Notes under the pieces: generated by a model
Told to the model about the DNA's origin: nothing
The model's input: only the letters and a program-made list of their open reading frames with translations
Database searches by the model: none
Made by a program: the position numbers and the translations under genes
Source of the DNA: Plantago elongata
Taxonomy: Eukaryota; Streptophyta; Magnoliopsida; Lamiales; Plantaginaceae
DNA length: 20,943 nt
Assembly (NCBI GenBank): GCA_036897095.1
Contig: JAYMSP010003133.1
Coordinates: 1-20,943, forward strand
Direction: 5' to 3'
In this document: positions 20,198 through 20,943 of the stretch, in pieces
How the letters are laid out: every line of letters starts with the position of its first letter
How positions within the stretch are numbered: position 1 is the first letter of the stretch

Positions 20198-20943
20198 CGG
20201 TAGTATTTAGTCATCCCGCCCCATGCACATAAAATTAATATTATACAAACACATTTTCACATGTTACGGTCATTTTTCTATTCCCACCCAGCTCCTTGCC
20301 CCTTACGAAAATCAAGAAAACTGAGAGAAGATTTAAGAGTACCTTCTAGCAACCCTCCCTCCTTCTATTTCCCAACAAGCATTGTGGTGGTATGTAGTCA
20401 CCCCCACAATATACATAAAAATTATTATCTAGAAACCTAATTTCTCCCCTCGCCCCCCAAGAAAAAATTGTCACTGCATGTTATGGATCAAGAACGTAGA
20501 GAGAATATCGAAGAGAGTTCCCCCCGCCCAACACACACACCACACACACCCCTCCACCACACCATTCATTATGGATCAAGAAAGTAGAGAAAAAATCGAA
20601 GATTGTAACGATCTGACCACTAATGGGCCAACATCCGGACCATTGGACCGACAATGTTACATATGACTATCCCACACACGTCTCGTTGGCATGATATTGT
20701 TCACTCTAGACCGGAGCCTGCACGCATTTGCTTTTGATATCACTCAAAAGGCCTCATACAATATGAGACTGGTGGTCTTCATATATAACCATCTCCAAGG
20801 TATATAGTCACCCCCACAATATATATAAAAATTATTATTCTATAAACCAAATTTCTCACCCCCTCCCCCTGTGTCATTGCATGTTATGGATGAAGAACGT
20901 AGAGAGAAGATCGAAGAGAATTTTCCACCAAGACATTATTTGT
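20198..20943. repeat. Cluster of diverged direct repeats, running off the window end
   Basis: A ~110-130 bp unit starting TATGTAGTCACCCCCACAATA (20391) and containing ATGGATCAAGAACGTAGAGA (20483) recurs at 20811 (TATATAGTCACCCCCACAATA) with ATGGATGAAGAACGTAGAGA at 20886. A partial copy of the start lies at 20204-20235, and a partial copy of the ATGGATCAAGAA part lies at 20571-20603. An AC-rich microsatellite (about 20530-20552) lies between. The unit looks like transposon-derived non-coding DNA. Its short open frame (MDQE-R/S-REKIE) does not continue to any recognised protein. Confidence 0.6.
20604..20810 (+). mobile_element. LTR-like promoter block (degraded LTR retrotransposon fragment)
   Basis: TGTAACGATCTGACC at 20604 interrupts a partial repeat copy. 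It is followed by ATATTGTTCACTCTAGACCGG, then CAAAAGGCCTCATACA (20745-20760), then ATATATAACC (20781-20790). The order (ATTGTyCACT block, AAAAGGCCTCATA block, TATA box) matches, from memory, a promoter arrangement found in the U3 region of many plant LTR retrotransposons. No gag or pol and no second LTR are in the window, so it is a fragment or solo LTR. Confidence 0.45.

Noticed and set aside
1..20943. Search for tRNA, rRNA, CRISPR and bacterial-type operons
   Set aside because: No tRNA box B pattern with a fold, no rRNA-like conserved blocks and no regularly spaced repeats with unique spacers. The gene structure is clearly that of a plant nucleus.

Overview
This is nuclear DNA of a flowering plant, most likely a eudicot. 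It has AT-rich intergenic DNA, short exons with GT-AG introns, plant-type TATA boxes, degraded MITE and LTR fragments, and proteins of plant-conserved families. One MITE-like family has ends resembling GAGACGGTCTC. That, from memory, would fit Caryophyllales, but the lineage cannot be fixed without a search.

Three protein-coding genes can be supported. (1) A minus-strand gene (coding span 9385 down to 1493) encodes a 351-residue alpha/beta-hydrolase of the DUF676 putative serine esterase/lipase family. I rebuilt it from ten exons with consistent phases. Its last 23 codons lie beyond a 3.2 kb intron. (2) A plus-strand, single-exon gene (12528-13457) encodes a 309-residue secreted protein with 84 histidines. 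It is built mainly from about nine tandem units of ~21 residues. I do not recognise it as a named family. (3) A minus-strand gene (19578 down to 15292) encodes a WD-repeat protein of the WRAP73/WDR8 family. It has six exons and 460 residues and is complete.

Layout: 1-1492 is AT-rich sequence downstream of the esterase. 1493-9385 is the esterase, whose introns hold two copies of one MITE-like family and a possible Stowaway-like element. 9386-12527 is the divergent intergenic region between the esterase and the His-rich gene, rich in inverted repeats that look like dead nonautonomous transposons. 12528-13457 is the His-rich gene. 13458-15291 is the region between the convergent His-rich and WRAP73 genes. 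15292-19578 is WRAP73, with a retroposon-like poly(A) end in its last intron. 19579-20943 is the WRAP73 promoter followed by a cluster of diverged direct repeats interrupted by an LTR-like promoter block.

The three genes have no evident shared pathway; plant neighbours are usually functionally unrelated. I see no multi-gene novel system, CRISPR array, tRNA or rRNA. The most unusual object is the histidine-rich secreted repeat protein. The esterase's distant last exon and its possible retained-intron tail are the next most interesting.
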